A stretch of DNA of 64,000 bases from NCBI GenBank assembly GCA_037178675.1, contig JAYMGJ010000499.1:62001-126000 (forward strand). The letters run 5' to 3'. Positions 10,777 to 23,187 of the stretch are shown here, piece after piece (the first letter of the stretch is position 1; every line of letters begins with the position of its first letter). Below the pieces are notes generated by a model that was not told the origin of the DNA, searched no databases, and saw only the letters and a list, made by a program, of their open reading frames with translations. The stretch is from Scleroderma bovista (taxonomy: Eukaryota; Basidiomycota; Agaricomycetes; Boletales; Sclerodermataceae). The translations under genes and the position numbers were made by a program.

Positions 10777-11211
10777 GGGGTTGTTCTAGCAGTAAGACCA
10801 ATGTGCTACGTAGCATAGTCGCACTTCCTGAGTAATAGGAAGGCTGAGTGAGGGTTATACAGAGAGTCCAAGTTAGATCGGTCTACGACCAAGTGCTTGC
10901 ACGAGGCAGAGTTGGAGAGTGCGAAGAGAAAACAGAGGAGAAGTATCTTATTTGATATTCAAACTGAAGCTACAACAGACTGAGTGTCTAAGTATTTATA
11001 CTGAGTAGAACAGATGAGGCAATGTACAGGAAGTCAAGATTACCAACGAACGATGAGCACAGTCGCGCTGTGCACTGAGTAAGTATGGTAAGTGCGATAA
11101 CCGGATTACCGATAGGTATCATATTAGTGATGCAACAGGACGGGAACATATAGTAACTGGAAACGAGAAAGGAAACATATTAGGTAATCGTACAGAGAGA
11201 CAGAATGGACA

Positions 11212-12442
11212 TGTCAAGACCAGTTCTCCTCAACGATCTTACTAGGAGGTCCAGAGGTGCAGGGAACTAATGAGGAGGTAAGTCCAGACACTAGTAGGTG
11301 CTAGTTAGTGTGGAGGGTCAAGTCCGGGTTAAATGAATGAAGTCCAGGCACTAGAGAAGCACAGGGAGTAAGTCTGGGTTTTTTCAGAGTAAGTCTGGAC
11401 CGCAGGAAAGTGGTCCAGAGTTGAGCACAGCTTGTCTGGAGCAAAGGACATCCCAGAGGTGGGATAAGTCCTAAGAGGTCTAGTGTTGAGTCTGGGACAG
11501 AGGTGGCTTTTGCCCTTGTGCAAGTAGGAGACTTGCTAGGATTGGACATAGGACCAAGGGGACGAGATAGGATAGAGGCCAGAGTTGGCCGGAGTTCAGG
11601 AGTTCAGGTGAACAGATGGATTAGGAGAGCATAGTGGGTAGTACAGAGTGGGGAGTATCTTAGTCGAGATTTGATCTAGGGATCTACTAGGCCAGAGTAC
11701 GGTAGTTTATATAGTAATGAGAACTAGGGTGAGTATATACAGTGACAAGTAAACACCTTAGTTTGGACAAGGGATGGAGCAGAAACAGACAGGAGAATAA
11801 AGCAGGTACAGGAAAATAAACTAAAGTGGGAGCAGACACGGGGAACTAGGATTACAGGGACGATGGAGCAGATGCAGGGACAAGTAGGTAAAGGGAACTA
11901 GGTCAGAAGAGGACAAGTAAGGGTTGGAGGTGGACTTAACTAATGTTAAGTCTGGAGTGATGTCCAGGACTGGAGGAAGTGGAACCGAAGGAAGTGCAAG
12001 AGTGGAGGGAGTGTACAGCTAAAGGGAGGGCAGAGTAGCCAGAGAAAGGTCTGGAGTTGGACATGGAAATGACCAAGGCCATCAGTGGACCTGACAGAGG
12101 GAGCGGAGTGGACCAGGAGCAGACCTGAGCCGGAGTTGGATGTATCATCCGGAGTTGGGCTACATTGCAGACAAGACCAAGGGAGTGGCCAGACTAAAAC
12201 CGGAGTAGTGACTAATGGTAGGTACAGGTCCGACATGGAGGAGTTAGACCACGAATCTGTCTGCAGGAAGATCGGGGTTAGTCCTGCGGCAGAGATGGAT
12301 GTAGTGACCGGAGTTGAGCTGGAGTGCAGCTATGGGGCTGGAGATGGCCAGACTAGATCCGGAGTTGCATCTATGCCTAAGGAGAGGTCAGGCAGGCCAG
12401 GGTTAGACTGGAGTTGCGACTGGGAAAAGTATGGATATGACA
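11212..12442 (-). mobile_element. Solo LTR of family C (1231 bp)
   Basis: It begins TGTCAAGACC and ends ATATGACA, flanked by GGACA at 11207-11211 and 12443-12447. A TATATAAACT box lies on the minus strand near 11706-11716. It carries several CCGGAGTT octamers, the motif that fills the interior of the C element at 58.9-63.4 kb. The internal region is gone, presumably by LTR-LTR recombination. Confidence 0.9.
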
Positions 12443-12567
12443 GGACAACATGCTCACTGATCGGTGGTGATACAGGACAGATAGAGAGAAATGAAAAGGG
12501 GGTACATACAATAAATGGACAGCGAACGTGTGGATGTGATTGGACAATAGGGTATAGGGTGATTGGA

Positions 12568-13024
12568 TGTCATGAATCAAATAGGTTTGATACAGTGAAC
12601 ATGAAAGATAATGACAATATCAAATGATCCTGATGCAAAAGATGAGCACAATGGAGCCTCATCATAGCCATTTATTGCACAAGAAGACTATCCTGATGCA
12701 AGAGATGACTATCAATGTCTAGCAGTCATCACTCACACAAGAACTGCCAAGAAGCAGAAGAACCAAAGGAATAATGCCCATTATGCTATGAGAAATGAAT
12801 GCACACTTCTGCAGTCAGACTCCCAGACAAGAAGGAGCAAAGATGCTGAAGAATTGATGGAGAAACAAAGGAAAGAAGAGAAGAAACAATGTTAGCACTC
12901 AAATATTGTTTCTAGGCACCCAGTGCCAGCATTCCAGTTTCTTGAATAGCTCTGCTGTTTTTTAGGCTATGAAAAATGTGACTTACTGTCAGAGAGCCTA
13001 GAGCGTGATCTATCAGCCTGTCAA
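12568..13024 (+). mobile_element. Unit D, copy 2 (5' 457 bp only)
   Basis: It begins TGTCATGAATC and matches the starts of D copies 1 and 3, including the block around GTTAGCACTCAAAT. It is cut at 13024 by the copia-2 LTR. Confidence 0.65.
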
Positions 13025-13292
13025 GTTGTTAAGATAAACCATAAAGGAGCACTTTTGTACCCAGTGTCAGAGACTGAATTAAGAGGGAAGTTACAGATTA
13101 CAGACCTTGTGTCCAGTATCAGAGACTGAAGAGAAAGGACTCTGGGCATGAAAATTTTAAATATGCAAACAAAGCAAACACAGAAAAACAGTGTAACACA
13201 AAAGTCACAAATCACCTGATCAACCTGAAAAGGAAACACCTGAAGTAATCACTGCAAATGTGCCACACAACACAACAAAAGGTGCACAAACA
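13025..13292 (-). mobile_element. copia-2 3' LTR (about 266 bp)
   Basis: It runs from GTTGTTAAGATAAACC to GTGCACAAACA on the plus strand, directly against the 3' end of the copia-2 pol frame. Further copies of this LTR lie at 13684, 20560, 39027 and 39288. The exact terminal base is uncertain by one or two positions. Confidence 0.7.
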
Positions 13293-15060
13293 CCCAATAT
13301 CTTGTGTGGGCAAGGTGTGATAGCCTGTTCCTGGACCACATCTCGAAGCCAGTAGTAACAAACATCCAGCTGCTTCATCCTGCCATGATGTTCTGGGTTC
13401 TTGATCACAGAAATTGCAGATTGGTTGTCAATGAGCAGAGAGAAGGCACCAGGAATGGGAATACCAAGCTGATGCATCAGATTGCACATCCATTTGATCT
13501 CCTTGCCTGCTTGGACAGCTGTCATGGACTCAACTTTAGTAGTAGACAGAGCAATGATGTTTTGCAGCTTAGAAGACCAGGAAACTGCACCAGTACCCAT
13601 CTTGACCACATATTCACCAGTAGAGTGACCAGCATCCTTGGATCCACCATGGTCTGCATCAGAGAAAGTGATAAATGTCTCAGGTTGTTAAGATAAACCA
13701 CAAAGGAGCACTCTTGTGCCCAGTGTCAGAGACTGAAGAGAAGAGACTCTGGGCATGAAAATTTTAAGTATACAAACAAAGCAAACATGGAAAAACATTG
13801 TAACACAAAAGCCACAAATTACCTGATCAACCTGGAAAGGACACAGCTGAAGTAATCACTGGAAATGTGCCACACAACACCACAAGAGTGCACAAATACT
13901 CAATATCAACACAGGTTGCAAGGGATCAGAGGAATAGGTGATGGCATAGTTCAGAGTGCCCTTAATGTACTGCAGGAGGTGTTTGACAGCAAGCCAGTGA
14001 GTCCAGCCAGGATTGGAGTTGAATCTGGCCAAATGCAATATCTGGGTGTGCAGTGGTAGCAAGATACATCAGAGCACCAACAGCAGAGAGACAAGGAGTT
14101 TGACACATAGTTTTGGCTTCCTGAGCATTCTGGGGGCTCTAAGTGCAAGAGAGACAAAGGTCAGGTTCCATGGGAGTGGAGATGGGCTTACATTCAGCCA
14201 TACCAAACCTATCAAGGACATCAAGGCAATACTGCCTTTGAGAGAGTAAGATAGAGTGCTTGGGATGCTCCTGGTCAATTTTGATCCCTAGAAGCTGAGT
14301 AGTAGGTCCCAGATCATGGATTTTGAAGGACTGACTCAGTTGGGCAATAAAAGACTGGATGGCAGATTCAGATTGCAAGGCTAAAGTCATATCATCAACA
14401 AAGACAGGGAGAATGATAGTTACACCATCCTTGGAGTAGATATAGATGCTGGCATTGGAGTAGGTCTGTCAGAAGTCAAGAGACTCCAGCACAGAGCACA
14501 CCTTCTTGTTCCAGCAATTTGTGCCCTGTTTGCTATCATATATAGCCTTCTGGAGCAGACACACCTTGACCTTGGGAAATGACTCAATGTTCTTTGGGTC
14601 TCTTAACCAAGCACCAAGTATCATTGCTTCTATGTGCAGCTAGCTTATCTAGGGCAGCATGGTGCCACTAGGAAGCATCAGTGCAACACATTGCCTCAGC
14701 ATAAGTCCTAGGCTCAAACACAGCACTCAGAAAAGCCTATCTGCATTTCATCCTCATCTTTCATATCATCCTCAAGCTGCTCTGTACTGAGCTTCCATCA
14801 CTCACATGGAGGTCATCTCTGGCATGTAGGCAGCCAGGCACCAATTTCCTCTGTTTTGCAAATATGGTCTTACTATTGATCTTCTGATATAGATATGAGG
14901 AGGCAGCCATAAGGGAGTCTGAGATCAAGATCACCCCTTTTGCATAGGAAAATGGACCTCAGAGCCAAGATAAGTCCATATACTAGTTATATTTGAAACA
15001 GAGACTATTGTTTCCCTCTGTTCCACAAATTCAGATATCCATCCTTGGTGTTAAGACTCA
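13293..15060 (-). pseudogene. pol: copia-2 Pol (RT and RNase H), degenerate
   Basis: Reading the minus strand from about 14940 downward gives FEPRTYAEAM, HHAALDKLAAH, LQKAIYDSKQGTNCWN and LPVFVDDMTLA (the copia YVDD region), then FKIHDLGPTTQLLGIKI and LSQRQYCLDVLDRFGM. Past the solo LTR at 13684 comes SDADHGGSKDAGHS, then VSWSSKLQNIIALSTTKVES and SLLIDNQSAISVIKNPEH of RNase H. The order is that of Ty1/copia Pol. There are several stops and frame changes and one LTR insertion. Sequence to 15060 may be the integrase-RT linker. Non-functional. Confidence 0.85.
13684..13898 (-). mobile_element. Solo copia-2-type LTR inside copia-2 pol (215 bp)
   Basis: The same family as 13025-13292 is inserted between the RT and RNase H parts of the pol frame. 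Flanks are CTCAG and CTCAA, a 5-bp duplication with one difference. Both copies are in the same orientation, so the family has inserted into itself. Confidence 0.75.
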
Positions 15061-15348
15061 TGCACACTGTAGGATTGAAATCCATGCAGTCATACTGTGT
15101 ATATTTTCACATTTTTAACATTTCATCAGTGCTAACAAAGAGAAGTAGCATAGAAGAAGGCCTATTAATTGAATAGCAAGTAAATGACATCATTTGTAGA
15201 ACATCAGGTGCTGTGTGTTGTGTAATATGGCAAATGTTTCATATTGTTATTTTACCCCTATAATATTGTTTATCTATCCTGGGGCAGTTATACACTGACA
15301 TAAGCATTCAGTTGTGCTCTTATACACTAATATAACATACAAGACACT

Positions 15349-15840
15349 ATGTACACTGTATATGGACCAGGGATGAAGCATAGGAAGGCAAGGAAAGTGA
15401 ATAACAAAGGTGGGAAATATTGCCAGTCAACTATTTCCAAGTATGAACAGATTTTGGGTGGAGTATCACTGTTGAACTTATGTAATCATGTTTGGACATA
15501 TGCTAATGAATACTATGCAAATTTGCTAGTTAAGATAAAGGCTATTTTTCAATTTGCACTGTGTTTAAAAATTATTTTGTCCATAGCTCCATCAAATCTT
15601 AATAAATTGATTAGGTAAGGCTGTTTTTGAATTCTTTTGATTGGTGACTATCACTTCTAGTAAGACTCTGAAGCATGAAAATAACATGTACAAATAGCTT
15701 CTATCATCAAAATGGTGGTGCAAATGCAGCTTAAGAGCCTATTTCCTCTTTTGGATGTGGTGGCTGTGTTTCCCAAGCCTGATGACCCTCCTGTGATGCA
15801 GGAGTATAGTTCCAAATTTAAATATGGATACACTAAATGA
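15349..15840 (+). other. Unrecognised coding-like island with a possible intron
   Basis: An 89-codon frame starts ATGTACACTG at 15349 and includes SLLNLCNHVWTYANEYYANL. At its end lies TTAG/GTAAGG (about 15615), followed by a 46-nt stretch with TGAC and CACTTCTAG, which looks like a short fungal intron. A second open stretch from about 15711 to 15840 contains FPLLDVVAVFPKPDDPPVM. I do not recognise the protein. It could be a fragment of a host or captured gene. No similarity to the surrounding retroelements is apparent. Confidence 0.35.
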
Positions 15841-15874
15841 TTAAATATACTACCAGTCTGTCACATCCATGCCA

Positions 15875-16000
15875 ACTCCTACACATCTCCTACTTGCTCC
15901 AACGCATCTCCTCTTTGCTCCGACGTATCTCCTACCAACTCCGACGTATCTCCTATTTTGCTCCGACACATCTCCTACCATCTCCGACGTTTCTACTCCG
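15875..16000 (+). repeat. 21-bp tandem repeat, about six units
   Basis: Units of the form CTCCGACGTATCTCCTACCAA are repeated with substitutions. The frames open across it are artefacts of the repeat. Confidence 0.8.
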
Positions 16001-16139
16001 AACTCCTACTCTGTTCCTCCGGCCTGTCCGGCCCACTTCTGTCATACCTCCAGGTACATACCCTGTTTCCTTCCTGTCACTTACTTGTCACCCTGTTGCT
16101 ACGTACTCCTTCCATGTGTTTCCTCCTCTGGTAGTAATA

Positions 16140-16640
16140 GGGTATTAAAAATGTGTAGTAAAAGTGTACCCAAAGTGTAGTACAAAGTGTATCCAAAAAG
16201 TGTACTGAAAGTGTAGTAAAATGTATAGTAAAGGGGTAGTAAAAGTGTACCAAAAATGTGTAGTCAAAGTGTAATAAAAGTGTATCAAATATGTGTAGTA
16301 AAAGTGTAGTAAAGTGTACCAAAATGTATAGTAAAAATGTATTAAAAAAGTATAGTCAAAGTCTAGTACAAGTGTACCAACAAAGTGTAGTAAAATGTAG
16401 TAGAAGAGTACCAAATAAGTGTGGTATCAATTAGGATGTGTTGTGTTGTATTTGTGTGATAGTGTTGATTACCAAAAATGTGTAGTATTGATTAGCAAGT
16501 GTTGTATTGTGTTGGTGTGGTAGTGTTGATTACCAAAAATGCATAGTAGTTGTGTTGTGTTTGTAGTGTAGTGTTGATTGCCAAAAATGTATAGTACAAT
16601 TGTTGTGTAGCAAAAGTGTAGTCCCAGTTGGTAGTTGTCA
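16140..16640 (+). repeat. AGTAAAAGTGTACC-type degenerate array
   Basis: There is low-complexity repetition of GTGTAGTAAAAGTGTACC from 16145 to 16420, followed by a related GTGTTGATTACCAAAAATG array. The same array occurs in reverse complement at 36290-36880 with the same order of sub-blocks. Translations rich in His, Phe and Tyr are not genes. Confidence 0.8.
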
Positions 16641-16782
16641 CTACCACTGTGTGTCTGAAATTTGACTAAGTGCCCAAAAATGCCAAAAATGTGATATTGT
16701 AGACACTGTTTGTCATGCCCCTTGTGCACCATGGCAAACTGAACCAAACAAATGCCTTTTCCTACTATGTAGGAGTGGGCTC

Positions 16783-16934
16783 AACACAACAAATGTTAGT
16801 GCTGGAGTTAATGATAAGTTTCCTACTACCACTACCTATTGACTAGTCTAATAATGGTACTAATAGGTTATTTGACTACACAACAAATGCTAGTGCCAGA
16901 GCTAATGATAAGTTTCCTAGTACCACTACAAATT
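16783..16934 (+). repeat. Two-copy direct repeat, period about 94 bp
   Basis: ACAACAAATGTTAGTGC followed by TAATGATAAGTTTCCTA occurs at 16785 and again at about 16879 with a few substitutions. No gene is seen. Confidence 0.7.
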
Positions 16935-18211
16935 CACTGGTTCAAATACAACTAGAGGCTATTAGGCTGCCAGAAATTGACAACCTTGTAAGTTTTTCTT
17001 AGTAGCAGGAATGATACCATGCATGTAGTAGCTAGTCATTGAAAATATACTGCCATTGCTGCTATTCAAATGAACTAGAAGCATGATCATTAACAGTGTT
17101 GATACACTCTGATTTGAGTTTGACAAGGATGCTTTGCTAGTGCATCTAATGACCTTTCATTCATTAGTTGAGACACCATTTAGTGCAAAACAGTTGACTG
17201 AAATTGACTATATCTGGTTATAGGTTGCTATATATTGAAATAGTGCACTATAAATAAGGGGGGAGTGCTATAGATGCCATAATGCCATTATTGCACTTAT
17301 TACAAAAAAGGACACAAATAGCAATCTATAGTAATATATAGCAATACATAGTGACTTATGGCATTCCCAGTTGTTGCTGATGAACACCCTCTCCAATATC
17401 CTTATTAATACTAAGTTTTCAGTGCAACTCCACAATGAGTCAAGTTGATCACCCTTCAAAGTTGATATGACCTGCCATAGATACAAAGTTTTTCAGCCTG
17501 CCTTTCTCTTCATTCCTCAAACAAATGTGTATGCTAATCAACTCTTGTATGTGATTACCCTCCAACATGCATGTCATCACTGACACCATTCACCACAACA
17601 ATATTGCCCTTCTCAAGTTAAGTCTTCTATGTGATGGCCCTTCATTGAATGTAACAATGCCATTACTAAGGATAATATTTTTCAGCCTGCCTCTCCCTTC
17701 ACTCTCCAAAACAAAAGTGGTGAATATCCATCTCATTGAAGGGAGAGTGGTGCATATCAAGCTCAGACCCAGGCTCAGGCTGGTTCTGGTAATTAGTGGA
17801 GTTTTATTGAGTTTACATCTTGGGGTGGTAGAGTACACTTACAGGGTAGTCATGGTAGCAGTGGTTCAGATGGTGGTGGGGAGGAGGGACACTAACAGGG
17901 TAGCAGTGAATGGTGGGGTTTGTTAGCAGTGGTAGTGGAGAGGTGGGGCATATACTTACAGGGAGGTCATGGCGGCAGTGATTCAGATGATCATTAGCAG
18001 CAGTGGTGAGGTTTGTGAGTAGCTATGGTGGGTTATGATAGCAGCACTTGTAGTGATGGGGGTCATTAGTGGTTCTGATGAGGTTTGTTAGCACTCAGTT
18101 GTGGTGGGGGTGGTAAGACACACTTATACATCATGATAGTGGTGATTGAGGAAGTCGTTAGCAGCAGTGGTGATAGGGTTTGTTAGTGGTTATGGTGGGG
18201 TGAGTTGCATG
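16935..18211. other. No gene seen; GTGGT-rich low-complexity stretch at the end
   Basis: 16935-17530 shows no recognisable feature. From about 17750 to 18210 the plus strand is dominated by GGTAGCAGTGGTGG-like repetition. Short frames here have biased composition and no recognisable domain. Confidence 0.5.
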
Positions 18212-18501
18212 TGTTAGTTTTGGTGATTTTCACCTCTTCTTATGACTTCATTGCTTACTATCATGGTCTACCCTACTCTTTACTTGTTTCCTTTACTTGT
18301 TTAGATTTGTTTACCCAGAAGCACACATACCCTGTAGAGTCCAGTGTTTTTCCTCTTCAGTTACTCACACTAGACTCTAGGTGCTGTATACCTTTCCATA
18401 ACTGTCTAAATCATTAGTTACTCACACTGGACTCTAGTCTGAATCTTATCTAAGCAACTCAGCAGCACTTTGTATGCTTCCAGCAAGTTTTGACTTGAAC
18501 A
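18212..18501 (+). mobile_element. Solo LTR of family E (290 bp)
   Basis: It begins TGTTAGTTTTGG and ends GACTTGAACA, flanked by GCATG at 18207-18211 and 18502-18506. This copy defines the family ends. Others lie at 20130 (minus), 37988, 38482 (minus) and 44436. Confidence 0.9.
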
Positions 18502-19339
18502 GCATGTACAGTGGTGGTGGTAGCAGTTATGGTAGTACTGGTGGTGAGGTTTGTTAGCGCTCATGATAAGGGAATGTAATATACAAGGTGGTTAGTGGTT
18601 GTGGAGAAAAACCAGTGATGAAGTCAGCATAATGCAGCACTTGATCAGATACAATTGGATGTATTTGGATGGCCAATGGATGCAGGTGTCCAGGGTAATC
18701 AAAGATTGAGAGCCAGTGACTCAGTGTACTAGACAATCATGATGGGAGCATTGGACTCACCAGTGGTTATGCTAGTGAAGATTGGTTGATGCAGGTGCTC
18801 AGAGCATAGATGATAACAAGGGTGCAGATATGGATAACCCAGGAACTCATTATGTGATGGGTACAGATGTTGATTGCATGCTGTGAAGTGGCCAACTCAG
18901 ATCATCCTCATAAATCATCAGAAGGTGCCCCCTAATGTTCTGGCACTTGCTGCCTAATGCCTTTATTATACATTTGGCTATGGATAATCAGCTTACTATC
19001 CTTGAGATACTACAAATGGTCAATTTCATACTGTAGCCAAATTGAAGAATTCTGTATTGCAATCATAATTACACTGTAATCTACACATGGGTTGCATGCA
19101 CCAATACTGTCCATTGTTGTAGTGTGGTATCATTGTCATCCATTAGCATTGTTGTGGTTGTGTAGATACTGGCACTGAGGTCATTGATACTGATCATTGT
19201 TGTTGTTACATTGCAGCAAACAAGCAAGCTGGCACTGTTGACAAGGGAGTCAGTTTGGTTGCGATCATGGCCAAACATGCAAACACAAGTAATATATTGG
19301 CTACTTTCTATTGTCAACATCTACACAGCTGATGGTGAT
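18502..19339. other. No gene seen
   Basis: This is the continuation of the GTGGT-rich stretch, then AT-balanced DNA without recognisable domains. It is the target of the family A solo LTR at 19340. Confidence 0.45.
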
Positions 19340-19948
19340 TGTTGAGACCATATCCAACTCTGGACTCTTATCTGATTACTCCAGTCTCATTGTAGCTCTA
19401 CAGCTCAACTCCAGACCTCTGCACATCACTCTGGTCCTGGACACACACATAGCACTCTGTTAAGTGCAACCCCTTGCATTAGACTCAATCTAGTCATTAC
19501 CACACTTTCCCGTCTACCCTGTTATACCGTGAGTTCTCTGTATCCCATTATATCTTCTACCTTGTAGTATTTTCTCCAGACCTTACTTATTTTCATCAGA
19601 CCTGACCTAGTCCCAACTCTAGTTATCCCTTGTCTGCCCTTTGGGCTGTTTACTTGTCACCATAAATACTTGACCCTAGTTCTCCATAGTATAAGTACCC
19701 TGTACTCCATCCTGTATACCTCAGTCTGAAATCAACTTAGTCACTACTCCAGTTCCTGTCTGCCTCTGCCTCTGTCTCTGCCTGACCAGAACCTATTCAA
19801 GAGATCAATGCTCAATCCTCTTGTCATTAAATCCAACTGGTCTTAACTCTGGCTGGACTAAACCCTTGTCCAGCCTCTGTCCCTCCCCTTTATCCATTTC
19901 TGTCTGAACTTGACTGGACCCCCTACAAAAGTAGACCTGGACTTGACA
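19340..19948 (+). mobile_element. Solo LTR of family A (609 bp)
   Basis: It begins TGTTGAGACC and ends GACTTGACA, with GTGAT at 19335-19339 and 19949-19953. It retains the TATA box and the AGTCTGAAAT segment that pairs with the family A priming site. It lies in the opposite orientation to the element at 7971. Confidence 0.9.
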
Positions 19949-20129
19949 GTGATAGTGATTGTGTGCATGCTGGTGCTAGAGTGGTCATTGATAGTGGCAG
20001 CATTGGTGGTGGTCATTTGGTTGTGGTAGTCAGCATTGTGTTGATGATGATGTCATTATGGGAATTGTTACATTGTGGTGGTTGTCACCAGTGTTGTGTT
20101 GGTCATGATGTTATTGTCATCACCATTAG
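19949..20129 (+). repeat. GTGGTGGTCATTGTG-type low-complexity DNA
   Basis: Short imperfect repeats of GTGGT and GTCATTG. Similar sequence lies in the interior of the CACTG elements (54060-54200 and 57290-57440), so this may be a remnant of one. Confidence 0.4.
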
Positions 20130-20375
20130 TGTTAAAGCCAAAATTTGCTGGAAGTGCACAAGGTGCTGCTAAGCTGCTTGAATAAGGTCCAGACTAGAGT
20201 CTAGTATGAGTAACAGAAGAGCAGAAACACTAAACTATACAGGGTATGTGTGCTTCTGGGTAGGAAACAAATAAAGGGAGCATCTAGTACTACAATGCAG
20301 CAAGTTGGTAATAAGTAGGGTAGACCATAATAGTAAGCAATAGTATCATAAGAAGAGGTGGGAATTAAGGTTGTT
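20130..20375 (-). mobile_element. LTR of family E, degenerate copy
   Basis: It starts TGTTAAAGCCAAAATTTGCTGG on the plus strand, the reverse complement of the E terminus, and carries the CCAGACTAGAGTC core. The far end is decayed, and no clean target duplication could be assigned. Confidence 0.65.
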
Positions 20376-20559
20376 GTCATCACCAGTCATGGTGGTGGTT
20401 ACTGTCATGCACCAAACAGGTTTAATACATTGAACATGGAAGATAATGTTGATATTGAAACTTTCCTGACTTAAGGGATATGAGTAGCACTTGCTATCCA
20501 TATTATGCAAAGTCAAGATGATCCTGATGTGAAGGATGAGCATAACATTAATATTGGGT

Positions 20560-20840
20560 GTTTGTGCACCTCTTATTGTTTTATGTGACACATTTTTAGT
20601 GATTACTTCAGCTTATTTGCTTTCAAGGTTTGTCACCTGACTTGTGGCTGTTGTTCTTCCTTGTTATCCTCTGTTTGGACTGTTTGTATACTTAAAGTTT
20701 TTGTTCCAAGTGTCTCTTTCTTCAGTCTCTGACACTGGGCACAAGGTTTGTATTCTGTAGCTATTTCCTCAATTCAGTCTCTGACACTGTGCACAAGTGT
20801 GATCCCTTGTGATTTCTCTGAACATGTGATGGAGCCTGCA
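20560..20840 (+). mobile_element. copia-2-type LTR within unit D copy 3
   Basis: The sequence TGTTTGTGCACC, then AGTGATTACTTCAGC and CAGTCTCTGACACTGGGCAC, matches the copia-2 LTR in reverse orientation. The 3' end contains a duplicated CAGTCTCTGACACTG block. Boundaries are approximate. Confidence 0.6.
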
Positions 20841-21334
20841 AGCTACTGCAGTGCAACTCCCATACAAAAATAAGTAAAGAAGCTGAAGAATTGATGGAGA
20901 AATGGAAGAAAGAAGAGAAAAAATAATGTTAGCACCCAAATCTCATTTTTAGGTACCTAGTGCTGACATTCTGAATTTTTGAATAGCTCCACCATTTTTA
21001 AGCTATCAAACATATGACCATACCATCAGAGAGCCTAGAGTGTGGTCTATCTGCCTGTCAAGTTCCAATGCAAATCTGTTTATTTTCCATGAAGATATTC
21101 CCCTTGCAATCCAGATATTCATCTCATCAGTCACTATGGAGTTTGTATTTTCTCTGGATCATTTCTCTGCTATTGTTGCAGATCTCCACTATGTTTTGCT
21201 CTTAGGATAGCCTCTCCCTGAAATCCTGTGCACTATCTGACACATATCTTCTCTGCCTGCTCCCTTAGTTTCCCTTGTTCTTAGTCAGCATGTTCTCCTT
21301 GTCAGTCTTGCATCAAGAATATACTTTGATCATC

Positions 21335-22533
21335 TGTCATATTCATACTTTTTCCAGTCACAACTCTGGTCTAACCCTGGCCCACCTGACCTCTTCTTAG
21401 GCATAAATGCTACTCTGGATCTAGTCTGGCCATCTTTAGCCCCATAGCTGCACTCCAGCTCAACTCTGGTCACTACATTGATCTCCACCTTAGGACTAGC
21501 CCCTATTTTCCTCCAGACAGATCCACGGTTTAACTCCACCATGTCAAACCTGTACCTACCACTTGTTGCTATTCTAGTCTCAATCTGGCCACCCCCTTTG
21601 TCTGGTCTGTGACCTAGCCCAACTCCAGCTGGTACATCCAACTTCAGCTCAGGTCTGCTCCTGTCCTGCTCCACTTCCTCTTCAGGTCCACCAATGGCTT
21701 AGGACATTTCCATGTCCAATTCCAGACCTTCCAGCCCTTCTTCCACCTATGCACTTCCTCCACCCATACACTCCCTTTGCTCTTGCACTCTCTCTGGTCC
21801 TGGACATCACTCTGGACAGTCCACCTCCAACCCTTACCTGTCCTATTCTGGCCTAGTTCCCTTTACCACACTCATTTCTACTTTTTCTCTATTGTCCCTG
21901 TAATCCTAGTTCCCCATGTTTGCTTCCGCTCCAGTTTATTTTTCTGCCCCTTGTTTATTTTCCAGTCTATTTCCAGTCTATCCCTTGTCCTGACTAAGGT
22001 GTTTACTTGTCACCATATATACTCACCTTAGTTCTCATTTACCATATAAACTACCATACTCTAGCCTAGTAGTCCTTAGATCAAATCTCAACCAAAATAC
22101 TCCTCACCTCTGTACTACCCATGCTCTCCTAATCTCATTTTGAACTCCTGAACTCCAGCCAACTCTGGCCTCCATCCTATCTCATTCTCTTGATCCTATG
22201 TCTACTTCTAGCAAGTCTCCTACTCACACAAAGGAAAAAACCACCTCTGTCCTGGACTTGATGCTAGACCTCTTAGAACTTGTCCCACCTCTGGGATGTC
22301 CTTTGCTTCAGATAAGCTGCACTAAACTCTGAACTACTTTTTCATGGTCTAAACTTACTCCTCACAACCCAAACTTACTCTCTGTGTTTCTCTAGTCAGG
22401 CACTTTGTTTGTATGACCTGGACTTGACTCTCTACACTAACTAGCACCTACTAGTGTCTGGACTTACCTCCCCATTAGTCCCCTGCACCTCTGGACCTTC
22501 TAGTAAGATTGTTGAGGAGAACCAATCCTGATG
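21335..22533 (+). mobile_element. Solo LTR of family C (about 1199 bp)
   Basis: It begins TGTCATATTC and ends near GGAGAACCAATCCTGATG, the reverse orientation of the copy at 11212. The D sequence on each side is continuous when compared with D copy 4, which gives the empty site. The target duplication is degenerate (TCATC against TTGTC). TATA and AGATCAAATCT (near 22080) are retained. Confidence 0.8.
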
Positions 22534-23187
22534 TTGTCTTAGGTCTATTGTCAAGGTTGAAAAGTCTTCTCTGGTCCTCTCTATGTCCTCTGAGCCCTCT
22601 GCTTATGGTTCCTTCCTCCCAAACCTCTGTCATGTCCATCTTCCTCTGTTGTTTGTCTCACATTCCTGAATCCATTGAATTTGATACTCTATCCACTTTC
22701 CTACTTTCAGATGGTATCCTCCAGCACCATGACAACTATATCCCCACTTTAGAGTGCTATTAGAAAGAAGAACCTTCTCTTATACTTTCCCAGAACAGAG
22801 CTCATCAGGGAAGCCCATGATTGTGCTTCAGTGGCACTAGAACACATGCATTAAACCTTAGTTTATGGTGACCCCCCACAAAGCCCTTACCAATCACTCA
22901 CCAATCCTTGACAAATTCTGCTTATTCCCTTCCCTTTTTGTACTTTAATGTTGTGTCTCCCCATGTATTCAAACCCCTAGGCTCAGCCTAGTGATAAGAG
23001 AGCCCAATACCACAAATTCCCTCTCTATTCCACTCTGTCTGGATATATCAGACAGTTGTGAGGTTTAAATACCTGGGGGGGCACAGCATTAAAGTACAAA
23101 AAGAGATGGAAATAAGTAGAATTTGTCAAGGATTGATAAGGGATTGGTGAGAGCTTTGTAAGGGGTTTGTAAGCAATTAGTAAGCAA

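Larger units (their letters stand above)
10000..12567 (-). mobile_element. Element B 5' LTR, interrupted twice
   Basis: It starts TGTCAAGACC at 10000 and continues in pieces: 10000-10054, 10777-11211 and 12443-12567. An uninterrupted relative, the 624-bp solo LTR at 53104-53727, aligns across all three pieces and gives the empty sites for both insertions. The far end loses its GTGACA terminus where unit D copy 2 begins. Confidence 0.85.
20403..23187 (+). mobile_element. Unit D, copy 3, with two LTR insertions
   Basis: It begins TGTCATGCACC like the other D copies and continues through the GTTAGCACCCAAAT block (about 20929) and the conserved frame near 21141. It is interrupted by a copia-2-type LTR at about 20560-20840 and by a family C LTR at 21335-22533. 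After 22534 the D frame resumes exactly where it was broken. The tail, rich in TTGGTAAG-like repeats, meets an inverted copy of itself near 23060 and runs into the inverted repeat at 23188. Confidence 0.65.

Noticed and set aside
16145..16415. Long Tyr/Phe/His-rich frames
   Set aside because: They are produced by the AGTAAAAGTGTACC array and occur on both strands and in the inverted copy at 36290-36880.
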